The notes beneath the pieces were generated by a model that was not told the origin of the DNA, searched no databases, and saw only the letters and a program-made list of their open reading frames with translations. Below, piece after piece: positions 1 through 6,610 of a stretch of 6,610 nucleotides of DNA. Made by a program: the position numbers and the translations under genes. The DNA comes from Acidobacteriota bacterium (GTDB taxonomy: Bacteria; Acidobacteriota; Terriglobia; Terriglobales; Acidobacteriaceae): assembly GCA_021781255.1 (NCBI GenBank), contig JAJXXG010000249.1:1-6610 (forward strand), read 5' to 3'. How positions within the stretch are numbered: position 1 is the first letter of the stretch; each line of letters opens with the position of its first letter.

Positions 1-58
1 GCGCGGGCGGGCGGTTTCCAGGCGCACCGCACATTCGCAACAGAAGATTGATGCGAGG
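1..58. other. Short non-coding tail downstream of the left gene
   Basis: These 58 bases follow the TAG stop of the minus-strand gene (59-61). A 5-bp inverted repeat, GCGGT (11-15) with ACCGC (26-30), is present, but no T-rich run follows it on the minus strand, so I do not call a terminator. No gene start is recognisable in so short a stretch. Confidence 0.4.
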
Positions 59-2890
59 CTAGCGCGCGGCGACGGACTGAACCAGCGTGACCGGTCCGAG
101 AATGCCCGAGGGCAATGGATGCAGATTCTCCATGTCCTGGGGAATGAAGAGCAGCCCGTAGCGGTCGCGGAGCAGACGGTAATCAGGCAGCGGCTGACCG
201 GCGAGCGCGTTGATGGCCGTGTTGCCGACCTCGATGCGCAGGTCGTTTTCGCCGTCATGTATAAGTGCCGTGACGTCGAGCCGGTAAGGCGGACGCCAGA
301 CGACGCCGGCGCGTTTGCCATTGACATAGACCTCGGCTGCCTCGCGCACGGGCGGCACGATATAAGCGCGCATGGTGTGCGGGGCTGAGGGCGATGGAAG
401 AGCTTCCGCTGTTCCAGGGCCGAAGTCGAGCAGCAGGCGCGCGCCCTGCGGCTGGGTTGCGTGGGGCAGGTTGAAGCTCTTGCGATACGTCGCCACGCCT
501 GAGTAGAACTGTGTTTTCGGATCGTCGCTCCATGAGGCGAGGCGATCCTGATCCTGAGAGATTCCCGTCTGGCCGAAGGTCACCTTCCACTCCCGCGACA
601 GATCCATGCGGACGGTTTCCCGCGTGGCGGGTTGGGGCGCGGCGGCTGTGGCTGCGTCAGAGAAGTAGATGAGGCGCGACTCGTAGGGGGCAAGATCGAG
701 CGCGATGTGCGCGGAGTCTGGCAGTCCCGACACCTGGCCGGTGAAGGCGTCCCAGGTCTCTGCGTGGCGCGCGCTGTCGCGGAATTGCGCCTGCACATGC
801 TTTGCCTGATTGGATGTGTTGGCGACAAAGTAGAGATTGCCGCCAGCGACCTTGCGATGGATGAATCCGATCTGCGGCGTGCGCGGAGATAAGGTCATAT
901 CGGGCGCGGCGTACTTTGCGAGATTCGCGCCGAGCTGCGTTTCATCCTGAATGAAATGCGCGGATGGGATGTTGCCATGGAAGAGTGTCTGCGACAACTC
1001 GCTGACGCGCGCGGACTCTGCGGCGGCGTGCAGCAGGCCGGGCGCGGTGGCGGGCATGCGGCGCGTGGCGATCACGATGCCGCCCTTGCGCGCGAAGGCG
1101 AGAATCTTTTCATATGTTGCAACCGGCAGCCTGTCCACGGCTGGCAGGATCAGCACGCGATAGGGAATGCCGAGCGAGTCAATGGCGTCCGCGTCGATGA
1201 AGTCAACATTGAAGCCGGCATCGAGAACCTGCGCGATGACCTGACTGCCGAGGACCTTGCCCATCTGCTCATCGACGGTGACGTTGGAGCCGGTCTGATC
1301 GAAGCCGCCGGGCGAGGTGGGCGACGAGCGTTGATGATAGCCGGCCTTGAAGGATGCCCATACATCGTCGTTGGGCAGCAACAGGGCGACGTCGTTGGCG
1401 GGCTCGCCCTGGCGCAGCGCAAAACTCACGCGCTGCAGATAGCGCGCGAGGTCGGGCATCGCAAAGTACCACGGGTTGTGCGCATCAAATGCGGCAGCGG
1501 CGTACATGCGCCAGCCGGGCTCGGGCGCCTGGGGCGCGGAGTAGGGCCAGCCGTGACCGACGAGCTGGTTGATGCCCTGGAGGAAATGCAGGTCTGCCTC
1601 GGCCTTCATGTCCAGCGGCGTGGCGCGAAACGCGGGCGAGTGCAGCCAGGTCCACGTCTCCGATGAGATGACGGAGTGATGGAAGAGGTGGCCGGCCGAG
1701 GCGGCCCAGCGCGTGTCAGAGAATTCGCGCCACATCTGGAAGGTGGCCTTGCCTTCGCCTTCGGGCAAGTCGGCGAAGCGATTGCTCGACAGCGAGACGG
1801 GAGGGAATCCGTAGGTCTGCGAGCGGAAGAGGGTGTGATGCTGCCCGGCCCATGCGTGCAGCGGCTTGAGGAATCCATCGTCTGCCATCTCGGTGAGGGT
1901 GCGGCCCCAGTCATGGCGGATTGCGGCGGTGTCCGGTCCGGCGTCTTCGACGAGGGCGAGGAGATGGGGGCGCAGATCGTAGCCGCGGCGGCGCTGGAAT
2001 TCATCGAGCAGCGCGGGGCTCCAGTCCGAGCCGTAGTCCTCCAGGCTGTCGCTGAAGACGGCATAGGGAGGCTGATTGCCGAAGGCGGAGAGCAGGCGGT
2101 CGCCGACGGCGTGAAGGTGGTTCGCTGTTGCGGCGGGGTCGTAGTGGTCCAGCACAAAGCCCGCTGCCCCGACGGAGGGCCGCTTGACCACCATGCCGGT
2201 GCGGCTGGAGATAAAGCAGACGAGCGCGCGCGGCTGCGCGGCGGCAGGGAAGGTGTATCTGCCAGTGGCAGGCGGAGGCAACGGCTGCGCATGCGCGATG
2301 TCGTCCGCAGAAAACGAGGCGGGCAGAAGGTATGCGGAGATCATGGCTTCGCCTGCATCCACGAACGGAGCGAGTGCGGATGTCTCGCCCGGGGCGACGC
2401 TGTATTTTTCGATGCGCAGTTTTCCTGCGGCCTGGGTGACGGGGATGTGCGGTCCGCCGAATGGCCAGCCGCTGCCGAGGGTTACATCCATGCGCAGGCC
2501 CAGGCGGCGTGCCTCCTGCGCGGCAAAGCGCAGAGTGTCGATGTGCTCATCGGAGAGAAAGGGCGTGTTGCGAAAGCCTGTGGAGGGATCGTCGAGCGCG
2601 AGGGCGTAGAGGTTGGCGACTTCAACGCCGCCGATGCCGCCGGCCTTCATCTGCTCCAGCTCGCGGGTGATTTCGGGTTTGGTGGCGGCGGGTCCGAACC
2701 ACCACCAGCGCATCATGATGCGGCTTGAATCCGGGGGATTGGCGAAGCTGCGATGCAGCGCTGTGATGTCTGCGCCTGCCTGGGCCTGGAGGGATGGGCA
2801 GGGAAGCAGTGCGATGGCGGGAAGAATCCACAAGAGGAGACGAAGGCGTGTGGAGACGTGTCGGCGGGCAGCTGACGGAGATGGCGGCAT
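59..2890 (-). CDS. Exported GH106-like glycoside hydrolase (probable alpha-L-rhamnosidase), 943 aa
   Basis: Probably a secreted or periplasmic enzyme that removes terminal alpha-L-rhamnose from polysaccharide or glycoside; the family is inferred from motifs, the exact substrate is unknown. Residues 1-38 form a signal peptide: arginine-rich n-region, a hydrophobic stretch LLLWILPAIALL, and an AQA-G cleavage site. The catalytic region starts near residue 49 with FANPP and RWWWFG (61-66), followed by GSGWPFGGP. Candidate catalytic glutamates are E284 (SDSLED, just before RRRGYD) and E411 (SSETWTW); an RSQTYG motif with Q358 lies between them, followed by DLPEGEG. A Rossmann-like segment spans about 499-620 (VALLLPNDD, then YRVLILP). 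A C-terminal beta-sandwich spans about 762-943, with YVNGKRAGVVW and ending LPSGILGPVTL. The frame stays open upstream to an ATG at 3046, but that start has no Shine-Dalgarno and would bury the signal peptide behind 52 extra residues. The ATG at 2890 has AGGAGG ten bases upstream and is preferred. Divergent from the gene at 3221. It could instead act on another deoxysugar or uronic acid linkage, since few members of this group are characterised. Confidence 0.85.
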   Translation of the reverse strand: MPPSPSAARRHVSTRLRLLLWILPAIALLPCPSLQAQAGADITALHRSFANPPDSSRIMMRWWWFGPAATKPEITRELEQMKAGGIGGVEVANLYALALDDPSTGFRNTPFLSDEHIDTLRFAAQEARRLGLRMDVTLGSGWPFGGPHIPVTQAAGKLRIEKYSVAPGETSALAPFVDAGEAMISAYLLPASFSADDIAHAQPLPPPATGRYTFPAAAQPRALVCFISSRTGMVVKRPSVGAAGFVLDHYDPAATANHLHAVGDRLLSAFGNQPPYAVFSDSLEDYGSDWSPALLDEFQRRRGYDLRPHLLALVEDAGPDTAAIRHDWGRTLTEMADDGFLKPLHAWAGQHHTLFRSQTYGFPPVSLSSNRFADLPEGEGKATFQMWREFSDTRWAASAGHLFHHSVISSETWTWLHSPAFRATPLDMKAEADLHFLQGINQLVGHGWPYSAPQAPEPGWRMYAAAAFDAHNPWYFAMPDLARYLQRVSFALRQGEPANDVALLLPNDDVWASFKAGYHQRSSPTSPGGFDQTGSNVTVDEQMGKVLGSQVIAQVLDAGFNVDFIDADAIDSLGIPYRVLILPAVDRLPVATYEKILAFARKGGIVIATRRMPATAPGLLHAAAESARVSELSQTLFHGNIPSAHFIQDETQLGANLAKYAAPDMTLSPRTPQIGFIHRKVAGGNLYFVANTSNQAKHVQAQFRDSARHAETWDAFTGQVSGLPDSAHIALDLAPYESRLIYFSDAATAAAPQPATRETVRMDLSREWKVTFGQTGISQDQDRLASWSDDPKTQFYSGVATYRKSFNLPHATQPQGARLLLDFGPGTAEALPSPSAPHTMRAYIVPPVREAAEVYVNGKRAGVVWRPPYRLDVTALIHDGENDLRIEVGNTAINALAGQPLPDYRLLRDRYGLLFIPQDMENLHPLPSGILGPVTLVQSVAAR

Positions 2891-2900
2891 GAGGGCGGAA

Positions 2901-2906
2901 CCTCCT
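2901..2906 (-). promoter_or_regulatory. Ribosome binding site of the left (minus-strand) gene
   Basis: On the minus strand this reads AGGAGG, a perfect anti-Shine-Dalgarno match, ten bases before the ATG at 2890-2888. It decides the start: the in-frame ATG 52 codons further upstream (3046) has no purine-rich site before it, and the protein from 2890 begins with a normal signal peptide. Confidence 0.8.
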
Positions 2907-3021
2907 GAAATTGGGCGCGGCAGATGCGCGGCGCGGCTTTGTTTGAATCCAAATTGGTCCGTTCCTTGGTAGCAGAGCGGGGCACGACTTGGAAAGGCGC
3001 GCGGGTGGCGCGTGGCGCGAC

Positions 3022-3037
3022 TGCGGCCGGGGCCGCA
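3022..3037. promoter_or_regulatory. 16-bp GC-rich palindrome, possible operator
   Basis: The sequence reads TGCGGCC, GG, GGCCGCA: 7-base arms that are exact reverse complements around a two-base centre. As RNA it would form a 6-bp stem with a four-base loop. It lies between the two genes, about 130 bases upstream of the left gene's start and about 185 upstream of the right gene's, beside the AT-rich core. A dimeric regulator could bind such a site, but short GC palindromes also arise by chance in DNA of this composition. Confidence 0.25.
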
Positions 3038-3131
3038 TGCGTTCATCTTAGCCGTGAATTCAAATGATGAATATTTTTACTTCCGAACATTGCATTGCGC
3101 GTGGTAAGGTTTTTAGCGCTCGAACACATCT

Positions 3132-3170
3132 CTCCGGACCGCTGCCGTAAGTGCAGGCTGGGGTCTGGAG
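3132..3170 (+). promoter_or_regulatory. Potential hairpin in the 5' leader of the right gene
   Basis: CTCCGGACC (3132-3140) can pair with GGTCTGGAG (3162-3170), giving a 9-bp stem in RNA with one G-U pair. The 21-base loop contains a smaller CTGC / GCAG pairing (3142-3145 with 3153-3156). The structure ends 39 bases before the Shine-Dalgarno site and has no T-tract after it, so it does not look like an intrinsic terminator. It could stabilise the leader mRNA or be a regulatory structure. I recognise no riboswitch family in it. Confidence 0.3.
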
Positions 3171-3209
3171 TGCGGCACGTTCAACCAGCCGCAAATTGAT
3201 TGCCCATAA

Positions 3210-3215
3210 AAGGAG
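3210..3215 (+). promoter_or_regulatory. Ribosome binding site of the right (plus-strand) gene
   Basis: AAGGAG lies five bases before the ATG at 3221. It supports that ATG over the in-frame TTG at 3200 and over the internal ATG at 3236 (residue 6), neither of which has a comparable site at the right distance. Confidence 0.8.
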
Positions 3216-3220
3216 AAACC

Positions 3221-6200
3221 ATGAAGCACCCTGCAATGAAGCTGATCGCGGCGAGCGCGGCGCTCATCGCGTGCCTGGGCGTTGCCCCGGCGCAGAACAA
3301 GCCCGATTCGCTGAAGAGCGGATTCGAGAATCCGCCGGCAAGTGCGCGACCGCGGGTGTGGTGGCACTGGATGAACGGCAACATCACGCAGGAAGGCATC
3401 AAGCTGGACCTGGAGTGGATGCACCGTGTGGGCATTGCGGGGTTCCAGAACTTTGACGCCGCGCTGCAGACGCCGCAGGTGGTTAAGCAGCGGCTGGCGT
3501 ACATGACGCCGGAGTGGAAGGACGCGTTCAAGTATGCGACGACGCTGGCAGATCAGTTGGGCATGGAAGAGGCCATTGCGGGTTCACCGGGCTGGAGCGA
3601 GTCCGGCGGGCCGTGGGTGCCGCCGTCGCATGGCATGAAGAAGTATGTGTGGAGCGAGACTGAAGTTGAGGGCGGCAAGCCCTTCACAGGCACGCTGGCG
3701 CATCCGCCGACGAGCACGGGAGCGTTTCAGAACGTGGGCATTCGCGACTCGCTCGGCGGACGTGAAGGACCGAAGCAGATTCCTCAGTACTACGCCGATT
3801 CAGTGGTGATTGCGTATCGCAGGCCGGCGAGCGATGTGCCTGCGGCGTCGCTGCACCCGAAGGTGACGGCCCGCGGCGGCACGCCGGACGTGGCCATGCT
3901 GAGCGATGGCGACCTGGAGAAGCCGACCGGGATTGCCATACCCGAGCCGGGGCACGATGCGTGGATTCAATTCGAGTATGACCAGCCGACGGCGATCCGG
4001 TCTCTGACGATTGCGACCAAGGACCCGAACCGGATTGCGGCCATGATCTATGGCATTGCCGCGCCGGAGAAAACGCTGGAGGCAAGCGACGACGGGCAGA
4101 GCTTCCGCGTGGTTTCCGAACTGAACGGGCGCGAAGCGGCAGAGGACACGATCTCGTTTCCGGCAGTGACGGCGAAATATTTTCGCGTGGTTTTCAAGCG
4201 GACTCCGCCACCGGCTCCGCCGGCGTGGGCTGCGGGCCTTGACCCTTCGTCGTTCGGTATTCGGTTCGGCAAGCGGCCGGACTCGTATGAGATTGCCGAG
4301 CTGGTTCTGCACCCCGGCGCGCGCGTGAATCGCTTTGAGGAGAAGGCCGCGTTCGTTCCCGTGCCGGACCTGTATGGTTTCGCCACGGCTCCGGTTGAAG
4401 CCGCCGATGCGATCGACAAGGCCGGCGTGATCGACCTGACGTCAAAGATGCGCGCGGATGGCACGCTGGACTGGACGCCACCGGCGGGCGACTGGGTTGT
4501 GCTGCGATTTGGCTATTCGCTGCTGGGCATTACAAACCACCCGGCGACGGCAGAAGCCACGGGTCTTGAGGTGGACAAGCTCGACAGGCGCTACGTGAAG
4601 CAGTACATGGAGACGTATCTGGACAGCTACCGGAAGACGGTTGGGCCTGAAATGATGGGCAAGCGCGGTATCCGGTACGTGATCAACGATAGCTGGGAGG
4701 CGGGTTCGCAGAACTGGACCGACAACATGATTGCCCAGTTCAAGAAGCGGCGGGGTTACGATCCGCTGCCGTGGATGCCGGTGCTTGCGGGGCAGGTGGT
4801 GGAGAGCGGCGCAGCCAGCGACAAGTTCCTCTGGGACTTCCGCAAGACGATTGGCGACCTGATTGCGGATGAGCATTACGGCCAACTGGAAGAGACGCTG
4901 CATGAGTGGAACATGGGCCACTACGGGGAATCGCACGAGTCCGGGCGCGCCTTTGTCGCCGATGGCATGGAGGTGAAGAAGTTCAACGAAGTGCCCATGA
5001 GCGCGATGTGGACGCAGACGCCGGGTGTGAACAATATTCAATACGGCTACAACGCGGACGATCGCGAGTCGGCGTCGGTGGCTCACATTTACGGGCAGAA
5101 TCTCGCCGCCGCGGAATCGCTTACTGCGGCTGCCGCGCCGTGGGCGTGGTCGCCGGCGACGCTGAAGCCGACCGCCGATCAGGAACTGCTGAACGGCATC
5201 AACCGCTTCGTGATTCACGAGTCGGCGCACCAGCCGCTGGTGGGCAAGGCTCCGGGACTGACGCTTGGGCCGTTCGGCCAGTGGTTCAACCGCAACGAAA
5301 CCTGGGCGGAAGAGGCGGGGCCATGGGTCAATTACCTGGGCCGCTCCAGCTACATGCTGCAGCAGGGACACTTTGGCGCGGACCTTGTGTACTTCTACGG
5401 CGAGGACTCGAACCTGACGGCGATCTATGAGCACAAATCGCCTGAAGTGCCGGCCGGTTACGGGTTCGACTACATCAACGCCGACGCGCTTATCCACGAG
5501 CTGAGCGTGCGCGATGGACGCATCGTCACGCATGCCGGCATGGAATATCGCGTGCTGGGTCTTGCTCCTTACAGCCGCCACATGTCGCTGCCGGTGCTGC
5601 GCGCGATTCACACGCTGGTGATGGACGGCGCAGTGGTGGCCGGTCCCAAGCCGAACGACGATCCGAGCCTTGCTGACGATCAGGCCGAGTTCAACAAGCT
5701 GAACGACGAACTGTTCGGCGACGGCTCGGGCGTACACAAGGTGGGCAAGGGCACGGTGTATGCGGGACAGGAGCTGGGCGATGTGTTCAAAGCGCTCAGC
5801 GTCGCGCCCGACTTTGACTACACCAGGCCGGAGAGCGATACGCGGCTGGAGTTTGCGCATCGCAAGACGGCCGACAGCGACATCTACTTTGTCGACAATC
5901 GCAACAACCGCAGCGAGCAGGTGGACGCAACATTCCGCGTGACCAGCAGGGAGCCCGAGCTGTGGTATGCGGAGACGGGCAAGAGCGCGCCGGTTTCCTA
6001 CAAGATTGCGGACGGCCGCACGACCGTGCCCCTGAAGCTGGAGCCATGGGGAACCGTGTTTGTCGTCTTCCGCAAGCCGACCACGGCAACATCGCGCACG
6101 CTGCGCGCGGAGACTGAGACGCAGCTTGCCACGGTGGACGGTCCGTGGAAGGTGAGCTTCCCGCCGAACTGGGGCGCGCCTGCATCCATTACGGTGGACA

Positions 6201-6610
6201 AGCTGGCGTCGTGGAGCGACAACTCGGATGCGGGCGTGAAGTACTTCTCGGGAACCGGCACATACACGCAGAGCGTGAACGCTCCGGCGTCGTGGTTCAA
6301 GAAGGGCGCGAAGGTCTGGATCGATCTGGGCGACGTGAAAAACCTGGCGCAGGTCGAGATCAATGGCAAGCCGCTGGGCGTTGTGTGGCACACACCGTAT
6401 CGGGTGGATGCCACTGGCGCGCTGAAGCCGGGAGCGAACGAGATCACCATCAAGGTGACGAATGCGTGGGTTAACCGGATGATCGGCGATGAGCAGCCGA
6501 ATGCGACCAAGTACACCTTCGCGGATGTGAAGCCGTACAGGGCGAACTCGCCGCTGCTGCCGTCGGGACTTCTTGGTCCGGTGCGGCTGTACTCCGTTTC
6601 TGCGCAGTAA
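3221..6610 (+). CDS. Exported GH106-like glycoside hydrolase with inserted discoidin-like domain (probable alpha-L-rhamnosidase), 1129 aa
   Basis: Probable exported glycosidase for rhamnose-containing glycans; the GH106 assignment comes from motifs, the substrate is not known. The N-terminus (MKHPAMK, then a hydrophobic run) is a signal sequence; it offers both an APA-Q signal peptidase I site after residue 24 and a lipobox-like LIAC ending at C18. The barrel begins near residue 34 (FENPPASARPRVWWHWMNG), then GSPGWSESGGPW. Residues about 215-372 look like an F5/8 type C (discoidin) beta-sandwich: LSDGD, WIQFEYDQP, LEASDDGQSFR, KYFRVVF and YEIAELVLHP. The barrel resumes with GLEVDKL. Candidate catalytic glutamates are E493 (NDSWEAG, followed by KKRRGYD) and E632 (AAESLTA); YGESHESGR (E570, H572, E573) and HESAHQP lie in the same region. 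A Rossmann-like segment spans about 720-811, and a C-terminal beta-sandwich about 972-1129 (VEINGKPLGVVWHTPYR, ending LPSGLLGPVRL). The frame also allows a TTG start at 3200, but the ATG at 3221 has AAGGAG five bases upstream and starts directly at the signal peptide. The TAA is the final codon of the window, so any downstream operon partner is out of view. Confidence 0.87.
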   Translation: MKHPAMKLIAASAALIACLGVAPAQNKPDSLKSGFENPPASARPRVWWHWMNGNITQEGIKLDLEWMHRVGIAGFQNFDAALQTPQVVKQRLAYMTPEWKDAFKYATTLADQLGMEEAIAGSPGWSESGGPWVPPSHGMKKYVWSETEVEGGKPFTGTLAHPPTSTGAFQNVGIRDSLGGREGPKQIPQYYADSVVIAYRRPASDVPAASLHPKVTARGGTPDVAMLSDGDLEKPTGIAIPEPGHDAWIQFEYDQPTAIRSLTIATKDPNRIAAMIYGIAAPEKTLEASDDGQSFRVVSELNGREAAEDTISFPAVTAKYFRVVFKRTPPPAPPAWAAGLDPSSFGIRFGKRPDSYEIAELVLHPGARVNRFEEKAAFVPVPDLYGFATAPVEAADAIDKAGVIDLTSKMRADGTLDWTPPAGDWVVLRFGYSLLGITNHPATAEATGLEVDKLDRRYVKQYMETYLDSYRKTVGPEMMGKRGIRYVINDSWEAGSQNWTDNMIAQFKKRRGYDPLPWMPVLAGQVVESGAASDKFLWDFRKTIGDLIADEHYGQLEETLHEWNMGHYGESHESGRAFVADGMEVKKFNEVPMSAMWTQTPGVNNIQYGYNADDRESASVAHIYGQNLAAAESLTAAAAPWAWSPATLKPTADQELLNGINRFVIHESAHQPLVGKAPGLTLGPFGQWFNRNETWAEEAGPWVNYLGRSSYMLQQGHFGADLVYFYGEDSNLTAIYEHKSPEVPAGYGFDYINADALIHELSVRDGRIVTHAGMEYRVLGLAPYSRHMSLPVLRAIHTLVMDGAVVAGPKPNDDPSLADDQAEFNKLNDELFGDGSGVHKVGKGTVYAGQELGDVFKALSVAPDFDYTRPESDTRLEFAHRKTADSDIYFVDNRNNRSEQVDATFRVTSREPELWYAETGKSAPVSYKIADGRTTVPLKLEPWGTVFVVFRKPTTATSRTLRAETETQLATVDGPWKVSFPPNWGAPASITVDKLASWSDNSDAGVKYFSGTGTYTQSVNAPASWFKKGAKVWIDLGDVKNLAQVEINGKPLGVVWHTPYRVDATGALKPGANEITIKVTNAWVNRMIGDEQPNATKYTFADVKPYRANSPLLPSGLLGPVRLYSVSAQ

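Larger units (their letters stand above)
2891..3220. promoter_or_regulatory. Divergent intergenic region expected to hold both promoters
   Basis: The 330 bases between the two start codons must contain the promoters for both genes, unless one is transcribed from much further away, which the divergent arrangement excludes. The region is GC-rich except for an AT-rich core at about 3056-3090. For the plus strand the least poor promoter match is TTCCGA (3081-3086), an 18-base spacer and TAAGGT (3105-3110) with a TG one base before it; this is weak and is not offered as a firm call. I found no convincing -35/-10 pair for the minus strand. A GC palindrome (3022-3037) and a leader hairpin (3132-3170) are listed separately. 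No protein-coding gene is evident in this stretch. Confidence 0.6.

Noticed and set aside
11..30. Inverted repeat GCGGT / ACCGC as a terminator of the left gene
   Set aside because: The stem is only 5 bp with a ten-base loop and no T-tract follows in the direction of transcription.
956..2728. Two long plus-strand open frames (956-1666 and 1676-2728) antisense to the left gene
   Set aside because: They have the same codon-aligned antisense register and therefore the same explanation: scarcity of TTA, CTA and TCA codons in the real gene. Neither translation has a recognisable domain.
2891..3046. N-terminal extension of the left protein to the ATG at 3046
   Set aside because: The 52 added residues have no ribosome binding site upstream, are low-complexity in look, and would place the signal peptide internally. 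The ATG at 2890 has a perfect AGGAGG.
3048..3077. TTAGCC, 18-base spacer, TATTTT as a sigma-70 promoter
   Set aside because: Only about half of the consensus positions match in the -35 element, and the match depends on the AT-rich core; not strong enough to annotate.
3200..3220. TTG start at 3200 for the right protein
   Set aside because: It would translate through the Shine-Dalgarno of the better-placed ATG at 3221 and add seven residues before the signal peptide.
4442..6391. A 649-codon open frame antisense to the right gene
   Set aside because: It runs in the register where each antisense codon is the reverse complement of a sense codon, so its stops require sense TTA, CTA or TCA, which are rare in GC-rich genes. 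Its translation is rich in Arg, His and Val without recognisable motifs, and the sense frame is clearly a glycosidase.

Overview
The window is GC-rich bacterial DNA carrying two large genes transcribed away from each other from a shared intergenic region of about 330 bp. Both encode exported proteins that I assign to the glycoside hydrolase family 106 (GH106, alpha-L-rhamnosidase-like) group. The GC-rich coding, the strong Shine-Dalgarno sites and the long secreted carbohydrate-active proteins would suit a soil polysaccharide degrader such as an acidobacterium (Terriglobia). That taxonomic guess is an impression of protein style. No marker gene is present to confirm it.

Layout: positions 1-58 are a short non-coding tail downstream of the left gene. 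Positions 59-2890 (minus strand) encode a 943-aa protein with a Sec signal peptide, a GH106-type catalytic region, a Rossmann-like middle domain and a C-terminal beta-sandwich. Positions 2891-3220 are intergenic and hold both ribosome binding sites, an AT-rich core, a short GC palindrome and a leader hairpin upstream of the right gene. Positions 3221-6610 (plus strand) encode a 1129-aa protein of the same overall plan with an extra discoidin-like (F5/8 type C-like) domain inserted near the start of the catalytic region. Its stop codon is the last three bases of the window.

The two proteins can be aligned by eye in blocks: the tryptophan-rich N-terminal motif, the GSGW / GSPGW loop, an (S/N)DS-x-E motif followed by an RRGYD motif, a second glutamate about 130 residues later, and the LPSG(I/L)LGPV C-terminus. 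They differ in the loop between the two glutamates and in domain content. They therefore look like members of different subgroups of the family, not a recent duplication, and may act on different rhamnose-containing linkages of a plant or microbial polysaccharide. Because they diverge from one regulatory region, co-regulation is plausible but unproven. I found no RNA genes, mobile elements, CRISPR arrays or clear terminators. I see no undescribed system; the points worth a second look concern domain architecture, active-site differences, protein localisation and the intergenic region.
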